From the NCBI RefSeq assembly GCF_000150955.2, contig NC_011690.1, positions 1-64,000 on the forward strand: a stretch of DNA of 64,000 bases, in the 5' to 3' direction. Source of the DNA: Phaeodactylum tricornutum CCAP 1055/1. Lineage: Eukaryota; Bacillariophyta; Bacillariophyceae; Surirellales; Neidiaceae. The position numbers and the translations under genes are program-made. Shown piece after piece: positions 32,201 to 42,315 of this stretch (its first letter is position 1; each line of letters opens with the position of its first letter). The notes under the pieces were generated by a model. The model was not told the origin of the DNA. It saw only the letters and a list, made by a program, of their open reading frames with translations, and made no database searches.

Positions 32201-32557
32201 TGGTCGTAAAAAGTTGTCTGTCTTTTCTTCCTTTGTGTGGTCATCTTCTTCCGATAAAACACTTCGTTCGTTCAATAAGGCTGTTGGTGTGTGGCAGGAG
32301 ATTGGCACTAAAGCGAGCCCCCCAACACCGTAGATACCAACTCGGACCTTCCATTCCTCATGGTTTGAATCTGCATCGAATTCTTCCAATGAAACGTGCG
32401 CCGATCGAATCATCAAGCACACGTGTGAGGTCTGTGACAGAGATGTGTGCGGCATCCATGTTACGTCTACCCATTTTTCTTTGTACCCGGCCTCGGCAGC
32501 ATCATGTACACGCCCTTTCGACGACGCCGTCGCTGCTGCCGCTCGTGGTCCCATCAT
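29240..32557 (-). CDS. VPS34: Class III phosphatidylinositol 3-kinase VPS34, 5 exons
   Basis: Exons (minus strand): 32557-32078, 32006-31674, 31612-29770, 29688-29648 (41 nt), 29566-29240; all phases agree and the protein is about 1007 aa. The start ATG at 32557 has an in-frame TGA shortly upstream. Order: C2 domain (exons 1-2, about 25-270), helical PIK domain (about 350-560), kinase domain (about 670-1007). Kinase landmarks are TGDDLRQDQLIIMMIQLMDG, the catalytic loop GIGDRHLDNILL, HIDFGFAFGRDPKPLPP assembled across an intron, and MVDGMGGIDSSEY starting the last exon. VPS34 makes PI3P for endosome sorting and autophagosome formation in complex with VPS15 and Beclin/ATG6. An insertion around residues 540-600 is rich in Ser and Arg. 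Confidence 0.96.
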
Positions 32558-33052
32558 AACGCGTCCACTTCATACAATCAGTCCAATTGCTACTTGCTCG
32601 TGTGTTCGGTTTGCAAAGTCTGCTATAGAGCAGAATGAGCAAGTTTTTGGCGCAAGAAATTTATCTGACTGACTGACAGAGAAGAATTTCCTGTTACAGT
32701 TACTGTGAAAAATGTGAGGATTCTGATGTCTGCCTGTATGTACGTATTCACATGTCTAGGTTTTGCCAAGGTATCATTGTTTCGTTCGTCAACGCAATAT
32801 GTAACATAGCTGGAAGGACGAGCTGCCAAGGATTTTGACAGTGAAACTAATTCTTCGCTGTCTGTGCTGATTCCACTAGGTTGTGAAAACGTCGTGTGCG
32901 TAAAGACGCTCATTGCCAATCACGAACGACGCCGCCATATCAACGGAAGCTGTCGACGTCGCAGGAATGGGTGCAGGTTCCCTTCCACCGCTGCCATTAC
33001 CATTCTAGCGTCAAAATTTGAATCCTTTCTATTAGTGGGCAGAAACACGGGC
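32558..33052. other. Intergenic region
   Basis: Spacer between two minus-strand genes: the upstream region of VPS34 and the 3' end of the allantoinase. No supported ORF or repeat. Confidence 0.4.
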
Positions 33053-34348
33053 TTAAATTACATCACCTTCGAAATCTTCCGTAGCCATTTGTTCCGCTCC
33101 GTTAGTAGTGTTCTCAGTGTCGTCCTTTTCGGCTTTGACGGGTGTCCCACCGCCCCGGGGGTAGTGATTTTCGTACCAAAAATCGGCAATCTGCTCTCTC
33201 GTACAAATCCATACGTCTCGGTGGTAGGATTTGGCAAAGTCAATAAAGTCAGACAATCCAGCGACGCGGCCCGGGCGTGCCAAACGACAGTGCAAACCGA
33301 CACTCATCATTTTTGGCTGACCGGCACGACCTTCCTCAATGAGATACCTGGCGCACAAGCAGTATGAGACACAAACATGTCGATAATTTTGTCCCACGAG
33401 CACTATCGGACCGCACTTACTTGAGTGTCTCTTTGAGCATTTGGCAAAAGTCCTTACCGGTAGCGACTCCGGCTGGACTGGTGAATTTCATGTCGTTCTC
33501 AGCCAACGAGTAAGGAATAATCAAACGTGGCATCCCGTCGACATCAACAGTCCAATAGGGAAGGTCGTCTTCATAAGAATCGGAATCATACTTGAAGCCG
33601 CCTTCCTCGTGAACGAGCCGTCTAGTGTTGAGATTGGGCTGGGGCGGCGAGACGATGAAAATTGATGAGACATTGTGATCACCGCGAATGTGCAAATTGA
33701 AATTTTTACTTACCTTTCCTTGATAAAACCCGACGGGCCTTTTTCCGAGGAGTTTTTCGTGAATGCGAACCGACCGGGCGATATGTTCCCGTTCCGTATC
33801 TTCGTCGACATCCTGGTAGTCGATCCAGCGATATCCATGCGAGGCAACTTCCCAGTCCGTCTCTTTGAGAGCGCTACACACCGCAGGATTGCGTTCCAGG
33901 GCCATACCGACCGCAAATACGGTCGTCGGTACCTTCTTTTTCGTAAAAAGCCTATGGAATCTCCAGAATCCTACCCGAGCTCCGTAATCGTATAGACTTT
34001 CCATGTTTTTGTGTCGTTGGCCCTCTGGCGTAACGAAGGAACAACATCGACAAAGCGGTTGAGAGTTTAGAGGCTTTGATCGCACCAAGTTGTGCTCCCG
34101 TTCAATGACATACCGAATGCCGCTGCCCCGGTGATTTCGGAAAGAAGCTTCTCGCTCTCCCCGTCGCCGTGCAAAAGGCACTTTTCACCGCCCTCTTCGT
34201 AGTTGATGACGAAATTCAAAGCAACCTTGGTACCTTTGGGCCATTTGGGAGCGGGTGGATGACTACCGTAGCCCAGCAAATCTCTTCCGCCGTATTTGGT
34301 GAGGCCATCGTTTTCGTGGTAGCATTTGTAGTCGGACGGAGTCGTCAT
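33053..34348 (-). CDS. puuE: PuuE-type allantoinase (polysaccharide-deacetylase fold), 4 exons
   Basis: Exons (minus strand): 34348-34114, 34024-33714, 33638-33421, 33347-33053; phases agree, about 352 aa. It follows bacterial PuuE nearly end to end: RDLLGYGSHPPAPKWPKGTK, VALNFVINYEEGGEKCLLHG, MESLYDYGARVGFWRFHRLF, VPTTVFAVGMALERNP, EVASHGYRWIDYQDVDEDTE, PVGFYQGK, NTRRLVHEEGGFKYDSDSYE, DDLPYWTVDV and MMSVGLHCRLARPGRVAGL. PuuE hydrolyses allantoin to allantoate in purine breakdown and is unrelated to the metal-dependent amidohydrolase allantoinase of plants and E. coli AllB. No signal peptide or peroxisomal C-terminal tripeptide is visible, so it is probably cytosolic. The start ATG at 34348 matches the bacterial N-terminus. 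Confidence 0.95.
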
Positions 34349-34946
34349 GATGGGTGAAGAAATACGAAGTGAGTTACCGAGGAGTAGGTGGTTGTCGAAT
34401 CTCGGAAGCTCTTCTCGTGTGGGCGAGGGGAGACCAAGGAACAATTTAACTGTGACAGTGATGCTATGCCGTGTACGGCTACTACTTACATACTGTTAAT
34501 CGTCACTGTCAATGTGCGGTTTCCCTTCGCTGGTATGGCCACAATGCAAATGACTGCCGATGACATCATCACTTTTTGTTGGTTCAAATTTGGAAATTAT
34601 TTTTAAAAACAAGAATTATTTGAATACTGTACCTTGTCCGATTTGGAAACCTATCGTGTTCGTATCATGAATTCGCGAGGCCCCACACGGTTGTTGACAC
34701 GACTGTTAGTTGCCTGCCGGCCTGCTTTTTACGGAGCTGGCAGAAGCGACAGTGCTTGAAACCAAAAACACGTTCCACCACAGCTAACAATCGTGGGAAG
34801 AGATAGAATTGTTTCTCACAATCAGTGAGCAGAACAAATTTTTTCTGCAACTTTGCAGACACGTGCCGTCCCGTACCGCTCTCTATTGTTGTTGCTCGTG
34901 GACTCGTTCCACTCAGATATAACTGTACGGCTCTAGTCATTTCAAA
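34349..34946. promoter_or_regulatory. Divergent intergenic region
   Basis: Shared upstream region of the allantoinase gene (-) and the RING gene (+). A 91-codon minus ORF at 34665-34940 has no recognisable features. Confidence 0.4.
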
Positions 34947-36394
34947 ATGTACCCTCGCGTGAGGGAACAGTTTGTTATCTTAGGTCTCGTCACAACGCTA
35001 CTCTCGGTGGTCAGTCCATCCCCTGTGGATCAACTCCGGAGAGTCATCGCTCTCGATCGACTACCTACCTCCTATTTTGGCAGTATTGCCACCTTTGGGG
35101 ATCCTTTATCCACGACCGTGCGTGCCAATTTAATGGTACCGCCTGACGATTCTTTCTTGTGTCAACGCCCGACCGCGTTGCAAAATTTCACGATACCAAC
35201 GCGTGTAGAATCGGAATCGTCCGGACTTCCCATTGCTCTCTTTGTCAGTATCGACGGCTGTTCGCCTGAACAAAAAGCTCGCGTCGCGTTGGATCTGCGA
35301 AAGAATGTGAACTCCCTGGTCCAATATCTGTTGGTGTATTCCCCCATCCCCAGTCGGAACAATACGTTTCTGCGCCTTATGCCAGACAGCCCCGATGTCG
35401 ACAACAAATACGCTGAAATTGGCATCATCTACATGCCGTACGAATTCGCCCTAGGCATTGCAACACAGATGCGCTCCAAGGCCTCGACGCAATCGGTCAA
35501 CCCTGCTTTCATGGCGGAAGGTAACGAACTCTGGCAATTTCTGCTGCAAATTGAAATGTATGATCCCTTGCGCGGGGATTATAACAATACCGCGCAGGCA
35601 GAAAGTTTCTACTGGTTTCGGTTCGTACTCTTTTCCTTGTTAATTATTTCGCCGTGCCTGCGAGCCGGGTATCTGTGGTACGCGGGAGGTGGCCGGTTCA
35701 TTTTTCAACGCAACGAACGCGGGCGCATCGTGGGGTTACAATACGTTCCGTAAGTGTCCGTATCAAAATAATAGATAGGGTTTGTGGCATTTGTTTCTCA
35801 TCTCGTTTTGTTTGCAACAGACCCATACCATATTGGCTGACCGCCGGACGGTTTGTCCAAGCGCAGCGCCACGAAACGTTGGCGAATACGTTGAACGAAG
35901 AGCAGTTTTTAGCGCTACCGGAAATTGAATATAAGGAATATGTCAACCATGACGGAGACGGTGATGCCGATGCTTCAACAAGCGACGAAGCTGACGAAAG
36001 TGTGGCATCCTCAGCGCAAGAGAATGCCGTCGTAGCGAACAAAAATGACGTCTTTAGCTTTCATAATGAAGAGGTGGACGTGGAGCAAGCGTTAGGGGCA
36101 CCAACACCAAACAGGGATACTGAAAACATGGCAACGGGAGACTTTGGAGCTGCACTATCTTCTTTCTCGACTACGTGTACCATGTGTTCCATTTGCATCG
36201 ACGATTTCGAAGCGAACGAAAAGTTAGTTTTGCTACCAAAATGTCAGCATGCATTCCATAAAGAGTGTATACATCCCTGGCTTACTGAAAGACAAGGATG
36301 CTGCCCACTTTGTAAGACGGAGGTGTTAGAACAGAGGCCGGGAGGCGAAGGCTCGCCATCAGCGAGTGTGAACGACTCTTCCTCTACCGAATGA
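34947..36394 (+). CDS. Membrane-anchored RING-H2 E3 ubiquitin ligase, 2 exons
   Basis: Exons 34947-35749 and 35821-36394 (71-nt intron GTAAGT...TTTGCAACAG) give 458 aa. Residues 1-25 form a signal peptide (EQFVILGLVTTLLSVVSPS). A lumenal region of about 200 residues follows, with SIDGCSPEQKARVALDLRK and YMPYEFALGIATQ, recalling a protease-associated-like lumenal domain. One transmembrane helix (FVLFSLLIISPCLRAGYLWY, about 230-249) precedes a cytosolic acidic linker. The RING-H2 finger lies at about 388-430: CSICIDDFEANEK, KCQHAFHKECIHPWL, CCPLCK. All eight zinc ligands are present in C3H2C3 order. The layout matches PA-TM-RING/GRAIL-type ligases of endomembranes. Substrates are unknown. Confidence 0.88.
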
Positions 36395-37473
36395 TTGAAT
36401 GGCAAAGAATCCCCTACCAGTTCCGCGCTGTCACATGCAGAGCTTCCGAAAAAATAGCGACATTCTTGAGGTTATGCCATACTACCACTCAATAGTGTTT
36501 TTTGGGGGGAGCGAGCCTTTTACAGAGTGGATGACAAAGCTACCGATATGCTGGAGGTTGCGTGGTATCACGCCGCGTTGTTAACGTTTACTCCCAAACG
36601 CCAAGTTGCCCAGGTAGTAGTTGATCCGAGTCATTTATGAGCGCTGTCTCAATAGTTGGATTGAACCAGGAGGGTGCTTAGCGAGTGCCAGTCCCCGTCT
36701 TTTCGATTTATAGGCTAATGCAAACGCTGGTTGTCTGCACACTGTATTACACGATGTTCGAGAATCTGGCAGTGAGCCTTAATGTAAGCAAAACCAGTCA
36801 TGTCTATGTTGGACTGACGTCCAGACAAAGGGCCTTCCGTTTCTTGAACTAAAATGGAGATAGCTAATATTTTCGTCTTTATATGATTATTTAGCAAGCA
36901 TTTCTATGAATAACTTGTCGACATCGTGGCAATGCTGATATACATTAATAAGCGAACCTTTTAAATAGTTAACGCTTTGCGCGCGCCCCTCTCATATCCA
37001 TTATTGGCCGATGACGGTTTCATTGACCAAGAAACTTGCAATATATTCCAAGGGTCTGTAGATTTCGCTGCTCAATTTTCATTTGCAAGGACCTATTCAA
37101 CGTATACGAACATACAGCCATAATATCAAGCTCGTCACATTTTACTGTAAACGGGACGATTGTATCCTTCCTTGTTTCGACAAAGACCGAGAACTCCGCT
37201 CCCTCCAAGAAATCTGAGGTACGTTGTCAGCGAAAGGGAATCTGGAGTAAGTTGACGAGTCTGCACGATTGATTCCGGCTAAGTTTCTCTTATCCTGGAC
37301 TGCTGTTTCGTTTCGGCTGGTACTCGTAAAAGGCGTATTTTCCCCTTTCTGACGGCGTATCGTCTGTCTGGCATATTGGAAATCAATTTTCCTTGTCGGG
37401 GAGACATGCCTGGATGTAGGTAGCTTATTGTATCTCACACTTCTTCTACTATCTCACGGCAGCCAGTCGAACT
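36395..37473. other. Intergenic region, about 1.1 kb
   Basis: Lies between the RING gene and the HMG-box gene, both on the plus strand. No ORF above about 100 codons with family features, no repeat and no RNA gene that I can recognise. Likely 3' UTR, promoter and 5' UTR. Confidence 0.4.
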
Positions 37474-38565
37474 ATGTCCGACAAAGAAGACGACGAAACC
37501 ACAAAGGAATCGCTTCCATCACCGGACGAGACCGTGGATAAAGAAAATGATAATGAAATTTTCTACGATACGCGTGATGATCAATCAAGACTCTTTACGT
37601 GCGTTGAAAGTGAAGAGGTCCGCACAGCGAAAACTATTGCGCAAGACAAGATGATCGCATCTTCCACGCCTACTACCGAACTCGAGAAGACCATGAGTGA
37701 AACCTTGAAAAGAAAGCAAATACACATCGATCGTCTCACGAATGAAATCGTGAAGCTCAAAACATTCCTTAGCAAGCGAAAGCAGACCTACAAACGTAAG
37801 CGCAAGGATGACGGTGCTCCCACAAGGGCCTTATCGGCTTACAACATTTTCATCAAAGATCGCTTTGCCAAGTTGGCTAAGGACAATGAAAAGGCTTTGA
37901 AGAGTGATGACACAGGCGCACAACTCAGGCGAGTTCCCCCCGCTAACTTAGTTGCGTCTACTGGCAATGCGTGGAAGGAACTGACTGACGACGACAAGGC
38001 AAAATACGAGGAACGCGCCAAGGAAGATCGCAAGCGCTACGAAGATCAAATGTCCGAGTATGAGCCACCGGACAAAGCGTCAAACCGGAAACGCAACAAG
38101 ACTGGTTACAATATGTTCTTTTCGGCTCACGTTATTCGCCTGAAGCAGACTGAGACTGGTGTTCCTTCGGAACGTGGATCTGTCGCGCGTTTGGTCGGCA
38201 CAGCTTGGAAGCAGCTCACTCCCGATGAGAAGCAGTATTACGAGCGCGAAGCGGATAAGCACAACGGCATGCACCCCCTTCGAGACGGCGAAGACGAAGA
38301 AGACGTCGCCAAGCATGATCAGCCAGAGCACAACTATTATGCCCCTGCAGATATGCATATGCACATGGCGGCCGGAACCCATCCAGTGATGCATCACGTC
38401 CCACACGATCCTCGAGCAGGATACTACCCGCCGCCACATATGTACCCTCAGCCTCCGTACGGACATTTTGACTACAGCCAGCATCATCAGAGGCATGGGG
38501 GACGGGCAGCTGGAGTTTATCAAGCCAGCTATCATGCGCATCCCAGGCATGCTTATGAGGGATGA
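37474..38565 (+). CDS. Protein with two HMG boxes and a His/Tyr/Pro-rich tail
   Basis: Single exon, 363 aa. An acidic N-terminus precedes a short Leu/Lys coiled-coil-like segment (about 68-105). HMG box 1 is at about 112-200 (ALSAYNIFIKDRFAKLA ... NAWKELTDDDKAKYEERAKE) and carries an insertion between helices 1 and 2. HMG box 2 is at about 208-272 (KTGYNMFFSAHVIRLKQTET ... LVGTAWKQLTPDEKQYYERE). Basic stretches such as YKRKRKDDG and NRKRNK are likely nuclear signals. The last 80 residues are rich in His, Tyr, Pro and Met (for example HMYPQPPYGHF), a low-complexity tail. HMG boxes bend DNA; the protein is probably a chromatin architectural or transcription factor. Confidence 0.9.
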   Translation: MSDKEDDETTKESLPSPDETVDKENDNEIFYDTRDDQSRLFTCVESEEVRTAKTIAQDKMIASSTPTTELEKTMSETLKRKQIHIDRLTNEIVKLKTFLSKRKQTYKRKRKDDGAPTRALSAYNIFIKDRFAKLAKDNEKALKSDDTGAQLRRVPPANLVASTGNAWKELTDDDKAKYEERAKEDRKRYEDQMSEYEPPDKASNRKRNKTGYNMFFSAHVIRLKQTETGVPSERGSVARLVGTAWKQLTPDEKQYYEREADKHNGMHPLRDGEDEEDVAKHDQPEHNYYAPADMHMHMAAGTHPVMHHVPHDPRAGYYPPPHMYPQPPYGHFDYSQHHQRHGGRAAGVYQASYHAHPRHAYEG

Positions 38566-38950
38566 GATTCTATTGACTGTGAAGACAAATTGCTTACAGT
38601 CAGTATATGGCCCATGTTGTTCGGAGAAAGTGTTGCTTCATCTCACATTTGATTAAAGTAAAAAGAGTTAACGTTTGCTGGCTGTAACATTCATTTGCTA
38701 AATCTCACAGTGTCACTGTCAGTTGTTTTCTGTCGCGAAAGAGGGCTGGTAGGGTTTACCGTGAATCACAATGAAAGTCTATACAGCAAACACAGCCAGA
38801 AGGCATGCATTCGCAGTCTTTGACTGATTATCAGAAAACAAATTCTCTGTCAACTTCCCACGAGAGCTTGCAAGCAATTTTATGCCTGAGATCGAAAGCC
38901 TCATTCTTGGAGCAATCTACTCTAGACTCATCTGTGATAAAAAAAAAGAA
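38566..38950. other. Intergenic region
   Basis: Spacer between the HMG gene and the SVIP-like gene (both +). Nothing recognisable; the sequence before the SVIP-like ATG is A-rich. Confidence 0.4.
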
Positions 38951-39375
38951 ATGGGCAACTGCTGCCCAACTTCCGATGAGCAGCAGGTTCTAAATACCAA
39001 CCAAGCTCAATCGTCGTTTACAGGAGAGGTACGGCGTCGTTCGCTTTCTTTTCTTTCTGCTTCTAGCAGAGTACTGCACTTACAAACACAATCCGTCGTC
39101 TTCTTTAGGGACGCCGGTTGGGGACAGGTGATGAATCGAAATATCAACAAACTGCATTCTCCGCCGCTGCGGCCGCTCACGATGATCTACCCGAGCCAAA
39201 TTACGATCCAAAGTTAACAGACGACGAACGGGAAAAAACCAGAGCTGATCGGGCAAGAGCTGCCGAAGCTCGTCTGAAAATGAATGGAGGGAAGCCAAAA
39301 AGGAAGCCTTCCGTCAATAGCAAGCCTTTGGTAGGCCCTAATTCTAAGCCCTTGATGCAATGGACGGCTGGTTGA
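38951..39375 (+). CDS. SVIP-like small VCP/p97-interacting protein, 2 exons
   Basis: Exons 38951-39028 and 39109-39375 (80-nt intron GTACGG...TTCTTTAG) give 114 aa. The ATG at 38951 is chosen because it begins MGNCCPTS, a textbook N-myristoylation signal with adjacent palmitoylatable cysteines. At about residues 64-86 a charged helix holds DEREKTRADRARAAEARLK; within it R-x5-AA-x2-R exactly fits the VCP-interacting motif (VIM). The protein ends in SKPLMQWTAG, which parallels the human SVIP C-terminus (LRWTVS). Human SVIP is likewise short, myristoylated and VIM-bearing; it anchors p97/VCP to ER or lysosomal membranes, inhibits ERAD and affects autophagy. The middle and N-terminal parts are not otherwise conserved, so homology is probable rather than proven. 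Confidence 0.72.
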
Positions 39376-39452
39376 ATGCTAAACAAGTAGTATGCGTTCT
39401 TTTAAATTAACGAAGCTACAGAGTAGCATATAAAGCTGCTAGCTTACCATGA

Positions 39453-40348
39453 TCATTTCACCCAGTCCAGCCCTTCAGCCTGAGCCTTTGATTTCGCTAG
39501 TTTCCATGCAGGAGGATTCTCGTCGATAAAATTGTGTAATTCTCGAATAGCTAGATCAGCAACGTGTTCTGTGTCCATGTCTTCCGTCACTTTGATACGG
39601 ATATCAGCCTGACTGTACTTATCCTCTCGCTCTGCCAGTAAGTCTTTCAGCTTTTGTAAGGGGTTGTCGGTCTGTAACAATGGTCGGTCTGTTCCTTCAA
39701 TTCGTCTCATGATAACCTCGGGCTCACAATCCAGCCAAACCACGAGACCAGTTTGAAGTTTTGACCAATTTTCCAATTTGATGACGATTCCGCCGCCAGT
39801 GCTTATGATACAACGGACGTATGGGTGTACCGAGTCCAAAACTTGCGCTTCCACCGTTCGAAAGCCTTCTTCACCTTCTGCTTTGAATATTTCAGGTATC
39901 GTCATTCCTGTTGCTCTTTCGATTATTTCGTCAGTATCGAGAAAATTGTACGTCCCCATTCCTTTAGAAAAAAATCGGTGAGTGCCGTAACGCCATGTTC
40001 TATCCATATTTCTTTCTACTCACTCCTGGCAAGGATGTCGCCAACCGCCGATTTCCCAGATCCCATGATTCCGACGAAATAGACGTTGGAACCATTTAAT
40101 CGAGGTCCAAGTAGGCGACCGGCGGACGATTTAATTTTTTCGTCACTACCAACGAGTACCTCACTCTTGAAAGGGTTCTCAACCCCTTGGTCGAAAGCTT
40201 CGCTGGGATCCTCCCATTCGAAACCGCCGGCGCTCAGCACAAAGGCGGGTGCCCTCCCAAGGGTTAAGGGTGCGAACGCCGAAACATGGGTATAAAAGCA
40301 AGCGCTAGTACATGCGAGAGCGATCAAGAAAGATTGTATAGTCAGCAT
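39453..40348 (-). CDS. Plastid shikimate kinase, 2 exons
   Basis: Exons (minus strand): 40348-40024 and 39961-39453, joined by a 62-nt intron (GTGAGT donor, TTTCTAAAG acceptor), give 277 aa. The N-terminus is a signal peptide (MLTIQSFLIALACTSACFY) followed by HVSAFAPLTLG, a near-ideal diatom plastid-import motif. The enzyme domain starts near residue 88: P-loop FVGIMGSGKSAVG, LDTDEIIERATGM, GEEGFRTVEAQVL with the substrate-binding Arg and Glu, ISTGGGIV, and the lid with GTDRPLL. It phosphorylates shikimate at the 3-OH in the plastid pathway to chorismate and aromatic amino acids. It stands alone rather than being part of a pentafunctional AROM protein. It is convergent with the SVIP-like gene, 77 bp apart. 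Confidence 0.93.
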
Positions 40349-40673
40349 GTTTATCGATTTGAACGCAACGGCAGAGGAAGGCGTTGCTGCCTATCTTCCT
40401 GTTCGTTTCTGTATGAGAGCAAGGATGTATGTTTGTGTTTGGGCTCGTGAACAAAAAAAGTGTGTAGGTTTTTTGTAAGAGTGGCAATTAACAGGGCACC
40501 AGGAATCCTCTTTTAGCCTAAAAAAGGGTAGCATTTGATGTACAGTTTTTGCGTACATTAACTGTAAGTTAATTACCGATACTGAAGTGCTCTAAAGGTT
40601 GTCCTGTGCAAAGGATATCACATGTATTCATTCTACCTACCCACAACTCTTCCTATTCTAAATCTGCCACAGG
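40349..40673. other. Intergenic region
   Basis: Spacer between two minus-strand genes (upstream of shikimate kinase, downstream of the dual immunophilin). No supported ORF. Confidence 0.4.
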
Positions 40674-42315
40674 CTAAGGGCGATAGTCCGCGGGCATTTC
40701 ACCGCAATCTTCAATGGTAACCTCCGTGACTGGCTTATCGCTGGCTCCAGTTGGAGTGTTTTCGATCTTCTGGATGACTTCCATGCCCTCGACAACGTGT
40801 CCAAAAACGACATGCTTATTGTCGAGGTGGGGAGTCTCCTTACACGTGATAAAGAACTGACTACCATTTGTACCCGGACCGGAGTTTGCCATCGACAATA
40901 GCCCACCAGATGTGTGCTTAATGACAAAGTTCTCGTCGTCAAACTTTTCGCCATAAATTGATTCTGTTCACGTTGCAACGAGTGAGAAGCACGAGTTAGT
41001 GAGAAAGCGCCCATGGAAATTTTCTGTGCTGCGCCGACAAGCAACTTACCACCACCTGTACCGTTTCCAGCAGTAAAGTCTGGAGAAAAGCGACCGATGC
41101 AAAAGAGGGTGAGGGACTCATTCAGCTTCACTTTTCACGTTTCGGAGAGCATGTATGCTACTCACCTCCTCCTTGGATCATAAAATCTTTAATGACGCGA
41201 TGGAATGTTGACCCCTTGAAATACAGTGGCTTATCGGATTTTCCGACACCCTTTTCTCCCGTACACAAGCATCGGAAATTCTCGGACGTCTTGGGAGTAA
41301 TATCTCTGTATAGTTGCATCACAACGCGACCAAGATCTTCTTCCCCTTGTTTAATCTGAAAGAAGACGTGCGGGTTATCTCCTTTGGCGTTGGGGATAAG
41401 CGGACCTTTCTTGTCATCGTAGAAATCGACTTTGTTGAAAAATCCTCCAAAGGCAGCTTTTTCCTTCCTTTTGCTCTCCGCGACCGCTTCCTTCAGCTGA
41501 GTTAGTGCTTTGCGCACATCTTTGTTCACTGCGTCGATCTTGTAAGCAGCCATCAAATCTTCCTTAGCTTCCTTCAAGAGACCTAGCTTCATTCGCGCTA
41601 ATCCACGGCGATACAATGCTTTTACATTTGACGCTAGTTCTGTGTCGATTTCCAAAACATTATTGCAGGAGCGAGTGGCCTCGGGCCAATCTTTCAACTT
41701 GATGTAACAAAAAGCCGCATTGGACCAACAACTCACATACAGAGGTCTTTCTTCGTCTGGGACGTCGTTTCCCGAGATACCTTCGTCTACGGCGTACGAT
41801 GCCGCGTCTTCGTACAGTGCAACCGCATCCTTGAATTTTTGTTGTTGAAAGAGCTCTGTTCCTTCCGTCTTGAGCTTATTGGCCACTTCCAATCTTTCCT
41901 GCGTACTCATTTCCCATTTTTCCTTGCGTTTTTCTTTGAGTCCGAGCAACTCGACTTCGAAGTTGAGCGTCGCCCCTCCGGGGATCTTGGGTGGTGAGCC
42001 CGAGTCGCCGTAGCCGTAGTCCGAGCGAATCTCTAGCATGGCCTTTTCGCCCACCTTCATGGACGCAAAGCCCTCGTCCCATCCCTTGATGACCTGTCCC
42101 TGTCCAATTGTAAAGTTGAAAGGTTTACCGCGATCCACGCTACTGTCGAACTTGGACCCGTCCGAGGTCAAGGTACCCGTGTAATGGGCCGTGACTTCGT
42201 AACCGTCGGGAGGCGGTCCCGTCGCACCGTCCGGTGCCTCCTGCAGGATCTTTTTCTTGACGCCTCCATCTTGAGCCTTGGAAACGTCAATCCACATGGC
42301 TTCGTCTTCCGACAT
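40674..42315 (-). CDS. Dual immunophilin FKBP-TPR-cyclophilin (FCBP type), 3 exons
   Basis: Exons (minus strand): 42315-41166, 41079-41050 (a 30-nt micro-exon) and 40963-40674, separated by two 86-nt introns; 489 aa. Residues 20-130 are an FKBP domain with the active-site pieces [31 protein letters not shown] and [17 protein letters not shown]. Residues 140-285 hold three TPR units ([57 protein letters not shown]). Residues 310-489 are a cyclophilin: [56 protein letters not shown]. The CyPA Trp121 position is His, as in CyP40, which weakens cyclosporin binding. A CyP40-like loop is also present. Proteins combining both prolyl isomerase families (FCBPs) are known from Toxoplasma and a few other protists and bacteria. 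TPRs of this kind usually dock on Hsp90/Hsp70 tails. Confidence 0.95.

Noticed and set aside
34665-34940. 91-codon minus ORF upstream of the RING gene
   Set aside because: No motif; lies in a divergent promoter region.
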